Assembly (NCBI GenBank): GCA_023261915.1
Contig: JALRFT010000058.1
Span: 1 to 8,394 of the forward strand
Origin: Acidimicrobiales bacterium
GTDB lineage: Bacteria; Actinomycetota; Acidimicrobiia; Acidimicrobiales; Acidimicrobilacustridaceae
Length of the DNA stretch: 8,394 bases
Direction of reading: 5' to 3'
The notes under the pieces are model-generated. The model worked only from the letters and a program-made list of their open reading frames with translations, made no database searches and was not told where the DNA came from. This document shows, in pieces, positions 1-6,652 of this stretch. A program made the position numbers and the translations under genes. Numbering within the stretch: the first letter of the stretch is position 1; every line of letters begins with the position of its first letter.

Positions 1-1236
1 AAGGGCAAGTTCACCGACCTGTTCGCCCGCGATCAACACCTCGTCGTCCGTTATCAGGGCGGTCACAACGCAGGCCACACGCTCGTCGTCGGTGGAGAGT
101 CGTTCAAGTTGCAGCTGGTTCCCAGCGGCATCCTCTATCCGCACATCACTCCGGTGATCGGCAATGGTGTCGTTGTCGATCCGCGTGTCCTCATCGCCGA
201 ACTCGACATGCTTGAAGGCAAAGGTGTCGACACATCGAAGTTGAAGATCAGCGGTAATGCGCATCTGATCCTCCCGTACCACCAGGAACTCGACAAGGTG
301 ACCGAGCGTCGTCTGGGTAAGGCCAAGATCGGAACCACCAAGCGGGGGATCGGCCCGGCGTACGCCGACAAGGCGTGGCGGACCGGCCTGCGGGTCCAAG
401 ACCTCCTCGACCCCGGCATCTTCCGTCAGAAGCTCGACCTGGTGTTGCGGGAGAAGAACGCTGTGTTGGCCAAGGTCTACAACCAGCTGCCGCTCGATGG
501 GGACGCCATCTGTGCCGAGTACCTCGACGTGTGTGGCCCGCGCCTCGCCCCACTCATTGGTGACTCGGTCGGCATCGTCCACGACGCCCTCGACGCCGGC
601 AAGCAGGTGCTGCTCGAGGGCGCCCAGGCCACCTTCCTTGACCTCGATCACGGCACCTATCCCTTCGTCACCTCGTCCAACCCGGTGGCGGGTGGGGCGT
701 GCACAGGGGCCGGGGTGGGACCCACCCAGATTGACCGAGTGATCGGCATCGCCAAGGCCTATGTGACGCGTGTCGGTGCCGGGCCGTTCCCCACCGAACT
801 CGACGACGAGATCGGCGACTTGTTGGTCGACCGGGGTCACGAGTTCGGGACCAACACCGGCCGCCGGCGTCGCACCGGTTGGTTCGACGCCGTGATGTTG
901 CGACAGGCCGTGCGCCTCAACGGACTGTCCGAACTCGCGGTGACCAAACTCGATGTGCTCGACACGCTGGAAACCCTCAAGGTGTGTGTGGCTTATGAGG
1001 CCGACGGTGAACGCTTCCACCACCTGCCGTATCACCAGTCGGTGCTGCACAAGGTGACGCCCGTCTACGAGGAACTGCCGGGGTGGTGCACGGATCTCAC
1101 GGCGGTCACCGAACGGTCGCAGCTGCCCAAGGAGGCCCTCGACTACGTGGCCTTCCTCGCCGAGCAGGTCGGGGTGCCCGTCGGGCTCGTCGGCGTCGGC
1201 CCGGGTCGTGAGCAGTTCCTCGACTTCAGTGCGTGA
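1..1236 (+). CDS. purA: Adenylosuccinate synthetase PurA (5' end missing)
   Basis: The enzyme joins IMP and aspartate with GTP hydrolysis to give adenylosuccinate, the first step of the AMP branch, in the cytoplasm. The frame is open from base 1, and 411 residues plus TGA are visible. The first residues KGKFTDLF are the second half of the P-loop GDEGKGK, so about 16 N-terminal residues, including the catalytic Asp, lie upstream. Visible motifs (window residue numbers) are GGHNAGHT at 20-27 with the catalytic His at 26, the IMP loop GTTKRGIGPAY at 111-121, EGAQATFLDLDHGTYPFVTSSN near 206-227, the aspartate-binding loop TGRRRRTGW at 286-294, and the guanine-recognition TKLDVLD at 315-321. The C-terminus ends as full-length family members do. 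The stop overlaps a possible GTG start of purD. No start codon or promoter can be judged here. Confidence 0.98.
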   Translation, partial: KGKFTDLFARDQHLVVRYQGGHNAGHTLVVGGESFKLQLVPSGILYPHITPVIGNGVVVDPRVLIAELDMLEGKGVDTSKLKISGNAHLILPYHQELDKVTERRLGKAKIGTTKRGIGPAYADKAWRTGLRVQDLLDPGIFRQKLDLVLREKNAVLAKVYNQLPLDGDAICAEYLDVCGPRLAPLIGDSVGIVHDALDAGKQVLLEGAQATFLDLDHGTYPFVTSSNPVAGGACTGAGVGPTQIDRVIGIAKAYVTRVGAGPFPTELDDEIGDLLVDRGHEFGTNTGRRRRTGWFDAVMLRQAVRLNGLSELAVTKLDVLDTLETLKVCVAYEADGERFHHLPYHQSVLHKVTPVYEELPGWCTDLTAVTERSQLPKEALDYVAFLAEQVGVPVGLVGVGPGREQFLDFSA

Positions 1237-1256
1237 CGGCTGGTGTGACTGAACAG

Positions 1257-2492
1257 ATGCGGGTCGCCGTCGTCGGATCGGGAGGTCGGGAACACGCTCT
1301 CGCCACCGTGCTCGGTCGCACGGCCGAGGTGCTCGTGACCCCCGGGAACCCGGGGATTCCCGGCTCGGTGCCGCTGGACCCCGAGTCGCTCGGTCCCGAC
1401 GTCGTCGATCTCGTCGTCGTCGGGCCCGAAGCCCCTCTTGTCGACGGTCTCGCCGATCGGTTGCGGGCGTCGGGGCAACGGGTGGTCGGCCCCGGTGCCG
1501 ACGGGGCGCGTCTCGAGGGGTCGAAGGCGTGGATGAAGGAACTGTTCGTGGAAGCGGGAATCCCCACCGCTCGCCACGCCGCGTTCGACGAGGTCGAACC
1601 CGCTCTGGCGTTCCTTGGCACGCTCGGTGACCTGTTCGTCATCAAGACCGATGGGCTCGCCGCCGGCAAGGGAGTGGTGGTCACCGAGTCCCGTCGTGAG
1701 GCCGAAGAGGCGGTGCGGGACTACCTCTCGGGGGCGGCCTTCGGGGAAGCCGGTCGTCGCATCGTCGTCGAGGAGGGTCTCGTGGGTCCGGAACTGAGCG
1801 TGTTCGCTCTCAGTGACGGTCGACGTGCCGTGCCCATGGGCGCCGCCCGGGACCACAAGCGCATCGGTGATGGCGACACCGGTCCCAACACGGGGGGCAT
1901 GGGGGCATTCTCGCCGGTCCCTGGCTGTGGCGAGGATCTGGTGGACCAGATCATGGACGGTGCCATCACCCCGACGGTCGCCGCACTGGCCCGGCGGGGC
2001 ATCGACTACCGGGGCTTCCTGTTCTGCGGATTGATGCTCACTCCAGAGGGTCCCAAGGTGCTCGAGTACAACGTGCGCTTCGGGGATCCCGAAGCCGAGG
2101 TGGTGCTCCCCCGGTTCACCGGTGATCTCGTCGCATTGCTCGCCGCTGCCGCCGACGGCAACCTTGGTGCCGCCTCGGCATCGTTCGACGATGGTGCGGC
2201 GGTCACCGTGGTGTGTGCCGCACCGGGCTACCCGACTGCGCCCGTCGTCGGTTCACCCATCACCGGTGTGGCGGAGGCGGCAGCGCTCGACGGGGTGCAG
2301 ATCTTCTGTGCGGGGGTGCAGGCCGACCCTGATCGTCCCGGCGGTCTGCTCACGGCCGGCGGCAGAGTGCTGGCGGTCACCGGTCAGGGACCCGACGTCG
2401 CTGCGGCGCGCCAGCGCGCCTACGACGCCGTCGATCGCATCCACTTCGACGGCATGCAGGTCCGCCAGGACATCGCCCTGTCGGGGTTGTGA
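1257..2492 (+). CDS. purD: Phosphoribosylamine-glycine ligase PurD (GAR synthetase)
   Basis: PurD ligates glycine to 5-phosphoribosylamine with ATP, giving glycinamide ribonucleotide, the second step of de novo purine synthesis. It is an ATP-grasp enzyme. From the ATG at 1257 it has 411 residues, close to the family's usual length. Motifs are GSGGREHAL at 7-15, VVGPEAPLVDGL at 54-65, LEGSK at 86-90, the ATP-grasp strand VIKTDGLAAGKGV at 128-140, DTGPNTGGMGAF at 207-218, and the family signature RFGDPEAE at 274-281. The start is uncertain. A GTG at 1233 overlaps the purA stop as GTGA and would add eight residues (MTAGVTEQ), and a GTG at 1245 is also in frame. I chose 1257 because the family normally begins a few residues before GxGGREHA. 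None of the three has a clear ribosome binding site, so coupling to purA translation is plausible. Confidence 0.97.
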   Translation: MRVAVVGSGGREHALATVLGRTAEVLVTPGNPGIPGSVPLDPESLGPDVVDLVVVGPEAPLVDGLADRLRASGQRVVGPGADGARLEGSKAWMKELFVEAGIPTARHAAFDEVEPALAFLGTLGDLFVIKTDGLAAGKGVVVTESRREAEEAVRDYLSGAAFGEAGRRIVVEEGLVGPELSVFALSDGRRAVPMGAARDHKRIGDGDTGPNTGGMGAFSPVPGCGEDLVDQIMDGAITPTVAALARRGIDYRGFLFCGLMLTPEGPKVLEYNVRFGDPEAEVVLPRFTGDLVALLAAAADGNLGAASASFDDGAAVTVVCAAPGYPTAPVVGSPITGVAEAAALDGVQIFCAGVQADPDRPGGLLTAGGRVLAVTGQGPDVAAARQRAYDAVDRIHFDGMQVRQDIALSGL

Positions 2493-2533
2493 TCACCGGC
2501 CTTATCGGGCTCCGTCGCCGGGTGTGGCGGGTC

Positions 2534-2546
2534 TAGCCTTGGGGTA
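2534..2546 (+). promoter_or_regulatory. Candidate leaderless promoter -10 of purB
   Basis: TAGCCT at 2534-2539 fits the actinobacterial -10 consensus TANNNT. It is followed by 7 nt (TGGGGTA) and then the ATG at 2547, so transcription could begin on the start codon. No convincing -35 hexamer is seen 16-18 nt upstream. The GGGG at 2541-2544 is too close to the ATG to be a normal Shine-Dalgarno site. The 54-nt gap from purD to purB (2493-2546) holds nothing else I recognise. purL has the same arrangement, which supports the reading. Confidence 0.45.
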
Positions 2547-3998
2547 ATGAGCGACCCCGTCCCTGCCGAGCGGCCCACCCCCCCAGCGGATGTGCTGGCC
2601 GCCCGCTACGCCAGTGACGCCATGGTCGCCGTGTGGTCGCCTGAGGGCAAGGTGGTGGCGGAACGGGAACTCTGGCTCGCCGTGCTTGAGGCCCAGGTTG
2701 AACTTGGTCTCGAGGTGCCGGACGGGGTGATCGACGACTACCGGGCGGTGATCACCTCAGTGGATCTCGCTTCTATCGATGCCCGCGAACGCCAGACCCG
2801 CCACGACGTCAAGGCACGGATTGACGAGTTCTGTGCGCTGGCCGGTCATGAGCACATCCACAAGGGGATGACGAGCCGGGACCTGACCGAGAACGTCGAG
2901 CAGATGCAGGTGCGTCGCTCACTCGAGATGATCCGGGACCGTTGCGTGGCGGCGTTGGCGCGTCTGGCGGGGCTCGCCACCCGTTACGAGGGGCTCGTGA
3001 TGACCGGCCGCACCCACAACGTCCCCGCCCAGGCCGTGACGCTCGGTAAGCGCATTGCCAACGCCGGGGAGGAACTGTTGGTGGCGTTCGACAACCTCGA
3101 GCGGCTGTTGGCGAGCTACCCGTTGCGGGGCATCAAGGGTCCGGTCGGCACACAACAGGACATGGTCGACCTGCTTGGTGATCCCAGTCGGGTGGCCGCA
3201 CTCGAGCAACGGGTCGCCGACCATCTCGGGTTCGCCTCGGTGCTCGACAACGTTGGTCAGGTGTACCCGCGGTCGCTCGACTTCGAAGTGCTCTCGAGTC
3301 TCGTGCAGGTGTCCTCGGGCCCGGCGAACCTGGCCCGCACCGTGCGTCTGATGGCCGGCCATGACCTCGCCACCGAGGGCTTCGCCGCCGGCCAGGTTGG
3401 GTCGTCGGCCATGCCCCACAAGATGAATGCCCGATCATGTGAGCGCATCGGTGGGCTCTCAGTCGTTCTGCGTGGGCATCTGGCCATGGTCTCCGGGCTC
3501 ATCGGGGACCAGTGGAACGAGGGCGACGTGTCGTGCTCGGTGGTCCGCCGGGTGGCGTTGCCCGGAGCGTTCTACGCCATCGACGGACTGTTCGAAACGT
3601 TCCTTCACGTGCTCGACGAGTTCGGCGCCTTCCCCGCCGTCATTGAGCGTGAACTTCGTCGTTACCTGCCCTTCCTCGGAACGACGAAGGTGCTCATGGC
3701 GGCAGTGCGGTCGGGAATGGGTCGGGAGGAGGCGCACGAACTGGTCAAGGAGCACGCCGTCGCGGCGGCTCTCGCCATGCGTGAACTCGGCGCCGATGGC
3801 GGAGCGGATCTCCTTAGCCGTCTGGCGGATGACCCTCGACTGCCGGTCGATCGTGCCGGACTCGATGCGCTGTTCGCCGACACGACGGCGTTCACCGGTC
3901 TGGCGTCGTCGCAGGTTGGGTCGTTTGCGGGCCGGGTGGCGGGCATCGTGTCGCGGCACCCGGCGGCGGCCGCCTACGAACCGGCATCCATCCTGTGA
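2547..3998 (+). CDS. purB: Adenylosuccinate lyase PurB
   Basis: PurB removes fumarate from SAICAR (to AICAR) and from adenylosuccinate (to AMP), so it serves both the main pathway and the AMP branch. It belongs to the fumarase/aspartase superfamily and is a homotetramer in known members. The 483-residue product has TRHDVKA at 84-90, GMTSRDLTEN at 107-116, TGRTHNVPAQAVTLGKR at 153-169 with the catalytic His at 157, and the mobile signature loop GSSAMPHKMNA at 285-295 that supplies the catalytic Ser. The block DQWNEGDVSCSVVRRVALP at 321-339 and the C-terminus ending YEPASIL match the long actinobacterial PurB form as I recall it from mycobacteria. The ATG at 2547 is supported by the promoter-like TAGCCT just before it. 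The stop overlaps the purC start by 4 nt. Confidence 0.98.
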   Translation: MSDPVPAERPTPPADVLAARYASDAMVAVWSPEGKVVAERELWLAVLEAQVELGLEVPDGVIDDYRAVITSVDLASIDARERQTRHDVKARIDEFCALAGHEHIHKGMTSRDLTENVEQMQVRRSLEMIRDRCVAALARLAGLATRYEGLVMTGRTHNVPAQAVTLGKRIANAGEELLVAFDNLERLLASYPLRGIKGPVGTQQDMVDLLGDPSRVAALEQRVADHLGFASVLDNVGQVYPRSLDFEVLSSLVQVSSGPANLARTVRLMAGHDLATEGFAAGQVGSSAMPHKMNARSCERIGGLSVVLRGHLAMVSGLIGDQWNEGDVSCSVVRRVALPGAFYAIDGLFETFLHVLDEFGAFPAVIERELRRYLPFLGTTKVLMAAVRSGMGREEAHELVKEHAVAAALAMRELGADGGADLLSRLADDPRLPVDRAGLDALFADTTAFTGLASSQVGSFAGRVAGIVSRHPAAAAYEPASIL

Positions 3999-4903
3999 GC
4001 GACCGACCGGCCGGCGAGGCGGCTGTCCCTAATCTGCCGCTCGTTGCGTCGGGCAAGGTGCGCGACGTCTACGACGTCGGGGACGGCCGTCTGTTGCTCG
4101 TGGCCTCGGACCGCATCTCGGCGTTCGACGTGGTGATGGCCGAACCCATCCCCGACAAGGGCCGGGTGCTCACAGCCATGTCGGCGTTCTGGTTCGACGA
4201 ACTCGGTTCGGTGGCGGCCAACCATCTGCTGTCCACCGACGTCGCCGACCTCCCCCCCACCGCGGCAGTGCCTGGTCTCGAAGGCCGCATCATGTTGTGC
4301 CGCCGGGCAGAGATGCTCCCGGTGGAGTGCATCGTGCGCGGCTATCTGACCGGGTCGGCATGGAAGGAGTACCAGTCCTCGGGCACGATGCATGGCACGT
4401 CGCTCCCCGCCGGACTTGTGGAGGCGGCGCAACTTCCCGAGCCGGTCTTCACCCCGTCAACGAAGGCCGCAGTAGGGGACCACGACGAGAACATCTCGTT
4501 TGACGCCGCTGTGGAACTCGTTGGCGAGGAACTGGCCGGCAGGCTGCGGGACACGTCACTTGCCGTCTACGCCGCCGGTGCCGAGCTCGCCCGCGCCCGC
4601 GGGTTCATCATTGCCGACACCAAATTTGAGTTCGGCCTCGTCGACGGCGAACTCGTGCTTGCTGACGAGATTCTGACCCCCGACTCGTCGAGGTTCTGGC
4701 CCGCCGAGCAGTGGTCCCCCGGGTCGACGCCGGTGTCGTTCGACAAGCAACCGGTGCGGGACTATCTCGACGGACTCGACTGGGACAAGACCCCACCGCC
4801 CCCGCCCCTGCCCGCTGACGTCGTGGCGGCCACCGCCACCCGGTACCGCGACGCCTACGAACGACTCACCGGGCGATCGCTCGCCGACTGGCCGGGTGGG
4901 TGA
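3995..4903 (+). CDS. purC: SAICAR synthase PurC
   Basis: PurC condenses carboxyaminoimidazole ribonucleotide with aspartate, using ATP, to make SAICAR, which PurB next door cleaves. The 302-residue product shows GKVRDVYDVG at 20-29, VASDRISAFD at 36-45, family signature 1 as EMLPVECIVRGYLTGSAWKEY at 106-126, FTPSTKA at 152-158, GDHDENISF at 161-169, family signature 2 IADTKFEFG at 206-214, and DEILTPDSSRFW at 224-235. The start is the GTG at 3995, which overlaps the purB TGA in the sequence GTGA. This suggests translation coupled to purB and a joint transcript. A proline run (five Pro, then Leu-Pro) lies near residue 267 in the C-terminal part. The length fits the actinobacterial form. Confidence 0.98.
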   Translation: MSDRPAGEAAVPNLPLVASGKVRDVYDVGDGRLLLVASDRISAFDVVMAEPIPDKGRVLTAMSAFWFDELGSVAANHLLSTDVADLPPTAAVPGLEGRIMLCRRAEMLPVECIVRGYLTGSAWKEYQSSGTMHGTSLPAGLVEAAQLPEPVFTPSTKAAVGDHDENISFDAAVELVGEELAGRLRDTSLAVYAAGAELARARGFIIADTKFEFGLVDGELVLADEILTPDSSRFWPAEQWSPGSTPVSFDKQPVRDYLDGLDWDKTPPPPPLPADVVAATATRYRDAYERLTGRSLADWPGG

Positions 4904-4919
4904 CACACCTCTCCGTGCG

Positions 4920-4939
4920 GTCCGGTGCGGACGCACCGG
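4920..4939 (+). repeat. Inverted repeat in the purC-purS gap
   Basis: The 53-nt gap between purC and the chosen purS start contains a perfect 8-bp inverted repeat, CCGGTGCG (4922-4929) and CGCACCGG (4932-4939), separated by GA. As RNA it would fold as about 7 bp with a 4-nt loop. Its left arm also belongs to a second, exclusive small hairpin, GTCCG-gtg-CGGAC (4920-4932). No U-tract follows, so it is not a standard intrinsic terminator. It could be an operator or an RNA element acting on purS, or chance in GC-rich DNA. Confidence 0.4.
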
Positions 4940-4944
4940 TGTGC

Positions 4945-4956
4945 GACGATGGGCAC
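4945..4956 (+). promoter_or_regulatory. Weak leaderless -10 candidate for purS
   Basis: GACGAT at 4945-4950 is one base off TANNNT and lies 6 nt before the purS ATG at 4957, like the spacing in front of purB and purL. No -35 is visible, because that stretch is taken by the inverted repeat. The purC-purS gap is short enough that read-through from purC may supply most purS mRNA. Confidence 0.25.
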
Positions 4957-5220
4957 ATGACCTTCGACGTGCAGGTAGAGGTGCTCCTTCGGCCCGGGAT
5001 TGCCGATCCGGCCGGCAGCACCATCGAGCGCTCGCTGCCCACGCTCGGGTTCGACGGCGTGCGCGAGGTCCGGGTGGGCAAGAGCATCCGGTTCATGGTG
5101 GAAGCTGACGACGAGGCGGCAGCGAGGGCCATGGCGACGGACATGTGCTCCCGGTTTCTCACCAATCCGGTGATCGAGGATGCCGTGATCTCGGTAGTCG
5201 CAGCGGGTGGCGCCTCGTGA
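4957..5220 (+). CDS. purS: FGAM synthase subunit PurS
   Basis: PurS is the small structural subunit of three-part FGAM synthase. A PurS dimer bridges PurQ, which makes ammonia, and PurL, which uses it. From the ATG at 4957 the product has 87 residues, typical for PurS (about 80-90). It shows DPAGSTIERSLPTLGF at 17-32, VRVGKSIRF at 38-46 and LTNPVIEDA at 68-76. An in-frame GTG at 4900 overlaps the purC stop (GTGA) and would give a 106-residue protein with an extra 19 residues, MTHLSVRSGADAPVCDDGH. I prefer 4957 because PurS normally starts right at the first beta strand, and the extra stretch overlaps an inverted repeat. The purS stop overlaps the purQ start. Confidence 0.93.
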   Translation: MTFDVQVEVLLRPGIADPAGSTIERSLPTLGFDGVREVRVGKSIRFMVEADDEAAARAMATDMCSRFLTNPVIEDAVISVVAAGGAS

Positions 5221-5885
5221 CGGCCACGGTTGGGGTGGTCGTGTTCCCCGGCACCAACTGTGAGTTCGATTCGGCCGACGCGGCGCGCCTGTTGGGAGCA
5301 GAGCCCCGCATGTTGTGGCACCAGAACCCGTCGGTGGCCGACGTTGATGCCGTCATCGTTCCGGGGGGCTTCGCCCACGGCGACTACCTCCGGCCCGGTG
5401 CCATTGCCCGGTTCTCGCCCGTCATGGACGCCGTCGCCGAGTTCGCCCGCTCGGGTGGTCCAGTGGTCGGCATCTGCAACGGGTTCCAGGTCCTGACCGA
5501 GGCCGGCCTGCTCCCGGGGGCGTTGCAGAAGAACGCCGGACTGAAGTTCGTCTGTGCACCGGCCGCTGTTCGGGTGGAGACCACGACGACGGTGCTGACC
5601 CGGGAGGCGGCGGTGGGCGACGTTCTCCACATCCCGGTCAACCACTTCGAGGGGAACTACACGTGTTCACCCGAGACGCTCGCCGAGTTGCGGGACGAGG
5701 ATCGGGTGGTGCTGCGCTACGTCGAGAACCCCAATGGTTCCGTCGACGACATCGCCGGCATCTGCAGTGCCGGACGCAATGTGGTCGGACTCATGCCGCA
5801 CCCCGAACGCGCCACTTCGGCACTGCTGGGCTCCACGGACGGTCTCGTCCTGTTGGGTTCACTGCTCGCCGCGGCCGCTGTCTGA
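5217..5885 (+). CDS. purQ: FGAM synthase glutaminase subunit PurQ
   Basis: PurQ is a class I glutamine amidotransferase. It hydrolyses glutamine and passes ammonia to PurL for the conversion of formylglycinamide ribonucleotide to FGAM. The 222-residue product begins VGVVVFPGTNCEFD and has the oxyanion region PGGFAHGDYLRPGAIA at 49-64. The nucleophile is Cys87 in GICNGFQ (85-91), and the other triad residues are His195 and Glu197 in MPHPER (193-198). The start is the GTG at 5217, which shares GTGA with the purS stop, so the two subunits are probably translated in a coupled way. A further in-frame start upstream at 5145 would lie inside purS and put residues before the normal N-terminus, so I rejected it. 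purQ ends only 19 nt from the end of a gene on the other strand. Confidence 0.98.
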   Translation: MTATVGVVVFPGTNCEFDSADAARLLGAEPRMLWHQNPSVADVDAVIVPGGFAHGDYLRPGAIARFSPVMDAVAEFARSGGPVVGICNGFQVLTEAGLLPGALQKNAGLKFVCAPAAVRVETTTTVLTREAAVGDVLHIPVNHFEGNYTCSPETLAELRDEDRVVLRYVENPNGSVDDIAGICSAGRNVVGLMPHPERATSALLGSTDGLVLLGSLLAAAAV

Positions 5886-5904
5886 GCCCCGACGGGTCGT
5901 CTGG

Positions 5905-6318
5905 TTAGGCCGAACGGGCGATGCCGGCGCTGCGCAGGACGGCGGCCGGCACCCCGAGTTCACGCCACGCCGCGTAGGAAATGTTCTTGCGGGTGGAGTA
6001 GGCCCCGGCACTCTTGATGAACGCCTTTTCCAGGGCACTGATGTCCGGCGTGTTGGTGAGGCGCTCGAGTTCGTCGTGCAGGTCGATGCGTTCCTGCACC
6101 ATCTGGAGGCGCTTGAGCGGATCGGCATCGGCGAGGGTGGCATCAATGGTGGCCAGACGTTTGGTGATGCTGGCGGGGGTGCGCTTGCGACCGCGCTTGG
6201 GCTTGTTGCGCTCGAGGGCGTCGAGATAGGCGCGAATGTCCCGTCCCTGTTCCCGTCCTTGGGCCAGGGCTTCCTTATGCTCGGCCGTCATCTTTTTCCT
6301 GGTCGTCTTTGTTGCCAT
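5905..6318 (-). CDS. Small basic conserved hypothetical protein
   Basis: The product is 137 residues from an ATG at 6318. An in-frame ATG at 6327 would add MRS. I do not know its function. It resembles a family of small proteins I have seen unnamed in actinobacteria, but I cannot confirm this. By hand count it has 28 Lys/Arg against 17 Asp/Glu. The N-terminus is basic (MATKTTRKKM). A basic patch KPKRGRKR at 39-46 has an RGR core like an AT-hook, but without the usual flanking prolines. A charged helical stretch at about 50-87 could be a coiled coil. The C-terminal block has YSTRKNISYAAWREL (107-121) and GVPAAVLRSAGI (122-133). There is no signal peptide or membrane segment. A role in binding nucleic acid is inference from charge only. 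The gene sits inverted between purQ and purL, converging on purQ. There is no clear ribosome binding site. AAGCAT lies 7 nt before the ATG (6331-6326) as a weak -10 candidate. Confidence 0.8.
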   Translation of the reverse strand: MATKTTRKKMTAEHKEALAQGREQGRDIRAYLDALERNKPKRGRKRTPASITKRLATIDATLADADPLKRLQMVQERIDLHDELERLTNTPDISALEKAFIKSAGAYSTRKNISYAAWRELGVPAAVLRSAGIARSA

Positions 6319-6343
6319 GGAACGCATGCTTATCGGGATGTCG

Positions 6344-6380
6344 GGCGGGCTGCAACCGGCGGAATACCGGTTTGCCCGCC
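6344..6380. repeat. Two-part inverted repeat before the hypothetical gene
   Basis: Outer arms GGCGGGC (6344-6350) and GCCCGCC (6374-6380) enclose inner arms AACCGG (6354-6359) and CCGGTT (6367-6372), with a 7-nt loop at 6360-6366. The outer and inner stems are joined by TGC on one side and T on the other. That makes 13 paired positions in 37 nt. It begins 26 nt upstream of the minus-strand start at 6318. It could be an operator for that gene, a structured 5' leader if transcription starts further upstream, or a protein-binding site. No U-tract follows on either strand, so a terminator is unlikely. Confidence 0.55.
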
Positions 6381-6618
6381 ACGTCAACACTGACAATGAC
6401 CGGCAGTGACCCTTACACCACCGTGCGTGAGACCCTCGGCCGATTTGAGATCTGAGGAAGGGTTCATTGAGGGCTTGGGCGCCTCGATGAAGGTTGCGCA
6501 TTTGCCCAAAGTTCGACTGCTTGTTGGTGCTCGTTGTCGCAGTTATAGCGAGGCCATTTCGTGCTCGCGTTTCCGCCCACGCACACCAGGGGGCCCGAGT
6601 GCATCGCCTCTAGGTGCT
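6381..6618. other. Non-coding divergent region, AT-richer than its surroundings
   Basis: This lies between the hypothetical gene (start 6318, minus) and purL (start 6688, plus). I see no convincing gene, tRNA or known RNA element here. An 81-codon frame at 6406-6651 on the plus strand has no recognisable content and runs through the inverted repeat in front of purL. By hand count 6441-6560 is about 53% GC, against about 68% in a sample of purL (6961-7080). Three TGAC words occur at 6391, 6397 and 6407. TTGACG occurs on the minus strand at 6387-6382. The low GC fits a regulatory region or a decayed or acquired stretch. Confidence 0.5.
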
Positions 6619-6646
6619 GTGGACGCGCCCGTCACGGCGCTTCCAC
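6619..6646. repeat. 11-bp inverted repeat just upstream of the purL promoter
   Basis: The arms GTGGACGCGCC (6619-6629) and GGCGCTTCCAC (6636-6646) are complementary at 10 of 11 positions, with a 6-nt spacer CGTCAC. The only mismatch is C6624 against T6641. The right arm ends 6 nt before the candidate -35 of purL (6653-6658). The position fits an operator for a dimeric regulator or a binding site for an activator. No gene for such a regulator is in the window. If the region were transcribed it would also fold as a stable hairpin. Confidence 0.5.
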
Positions 6647-6652
6647 GGTGAA

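Noticed and set aside
1143..1856. A 237-codon minus-strand open frame across the purA/purD junction
   Set aside because: It is antisense to two well-conserved enzymes, has low-complexity composition and contains no recognisable motif.
2919..3959. Two 166-codon minus-strand open frames opposite purB (2919-3419 and 3459-3959)
   Set aside because: They are shadows of the purB reading frame. Each is rich in Arg, His and Gly and has no family resemblance.
5886..5904. A shared bidirectional terminator between purQ and the convergent gene
   Set aside because: The 19-nt gap has no stem of useful length and no T-run on either strand.
5734..6393. A 219-codon plus-strand open frame running from inside purQ through the hypothetical gene
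   Set aside because: It begins inside purQ in another frame, and its translation is not protein-like. The opposite strand encodes a compact protein with ordered basic, helical and C-terminal blocks, which is the better gene.
6328..6501. N-terminal extension of the minus-strand gene up to 6501 (198 residues in total)
   Set aside because: The added part is Cys/Arg/Trp-rich and unlike the rest, and it crosses the 37-nt inverted repeat. The ATG at 6318 gives a protein beginning MATKTTRKKM, which fits the rest of the chain.
6501..6540. A tRNA, suggested by GTTCGA at 6511-6516 in the intergenic region
   Set aside because: No acceptor stem, anticodon arm or complementary T-arm bases could be fitted around it.
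6406..6651. An 81-codon plus-strand open frame between the divergent genes
   Set aside because: It has no recognisable motif, and it runs through the inverted repeat before purL. I treat the region as non-coding.
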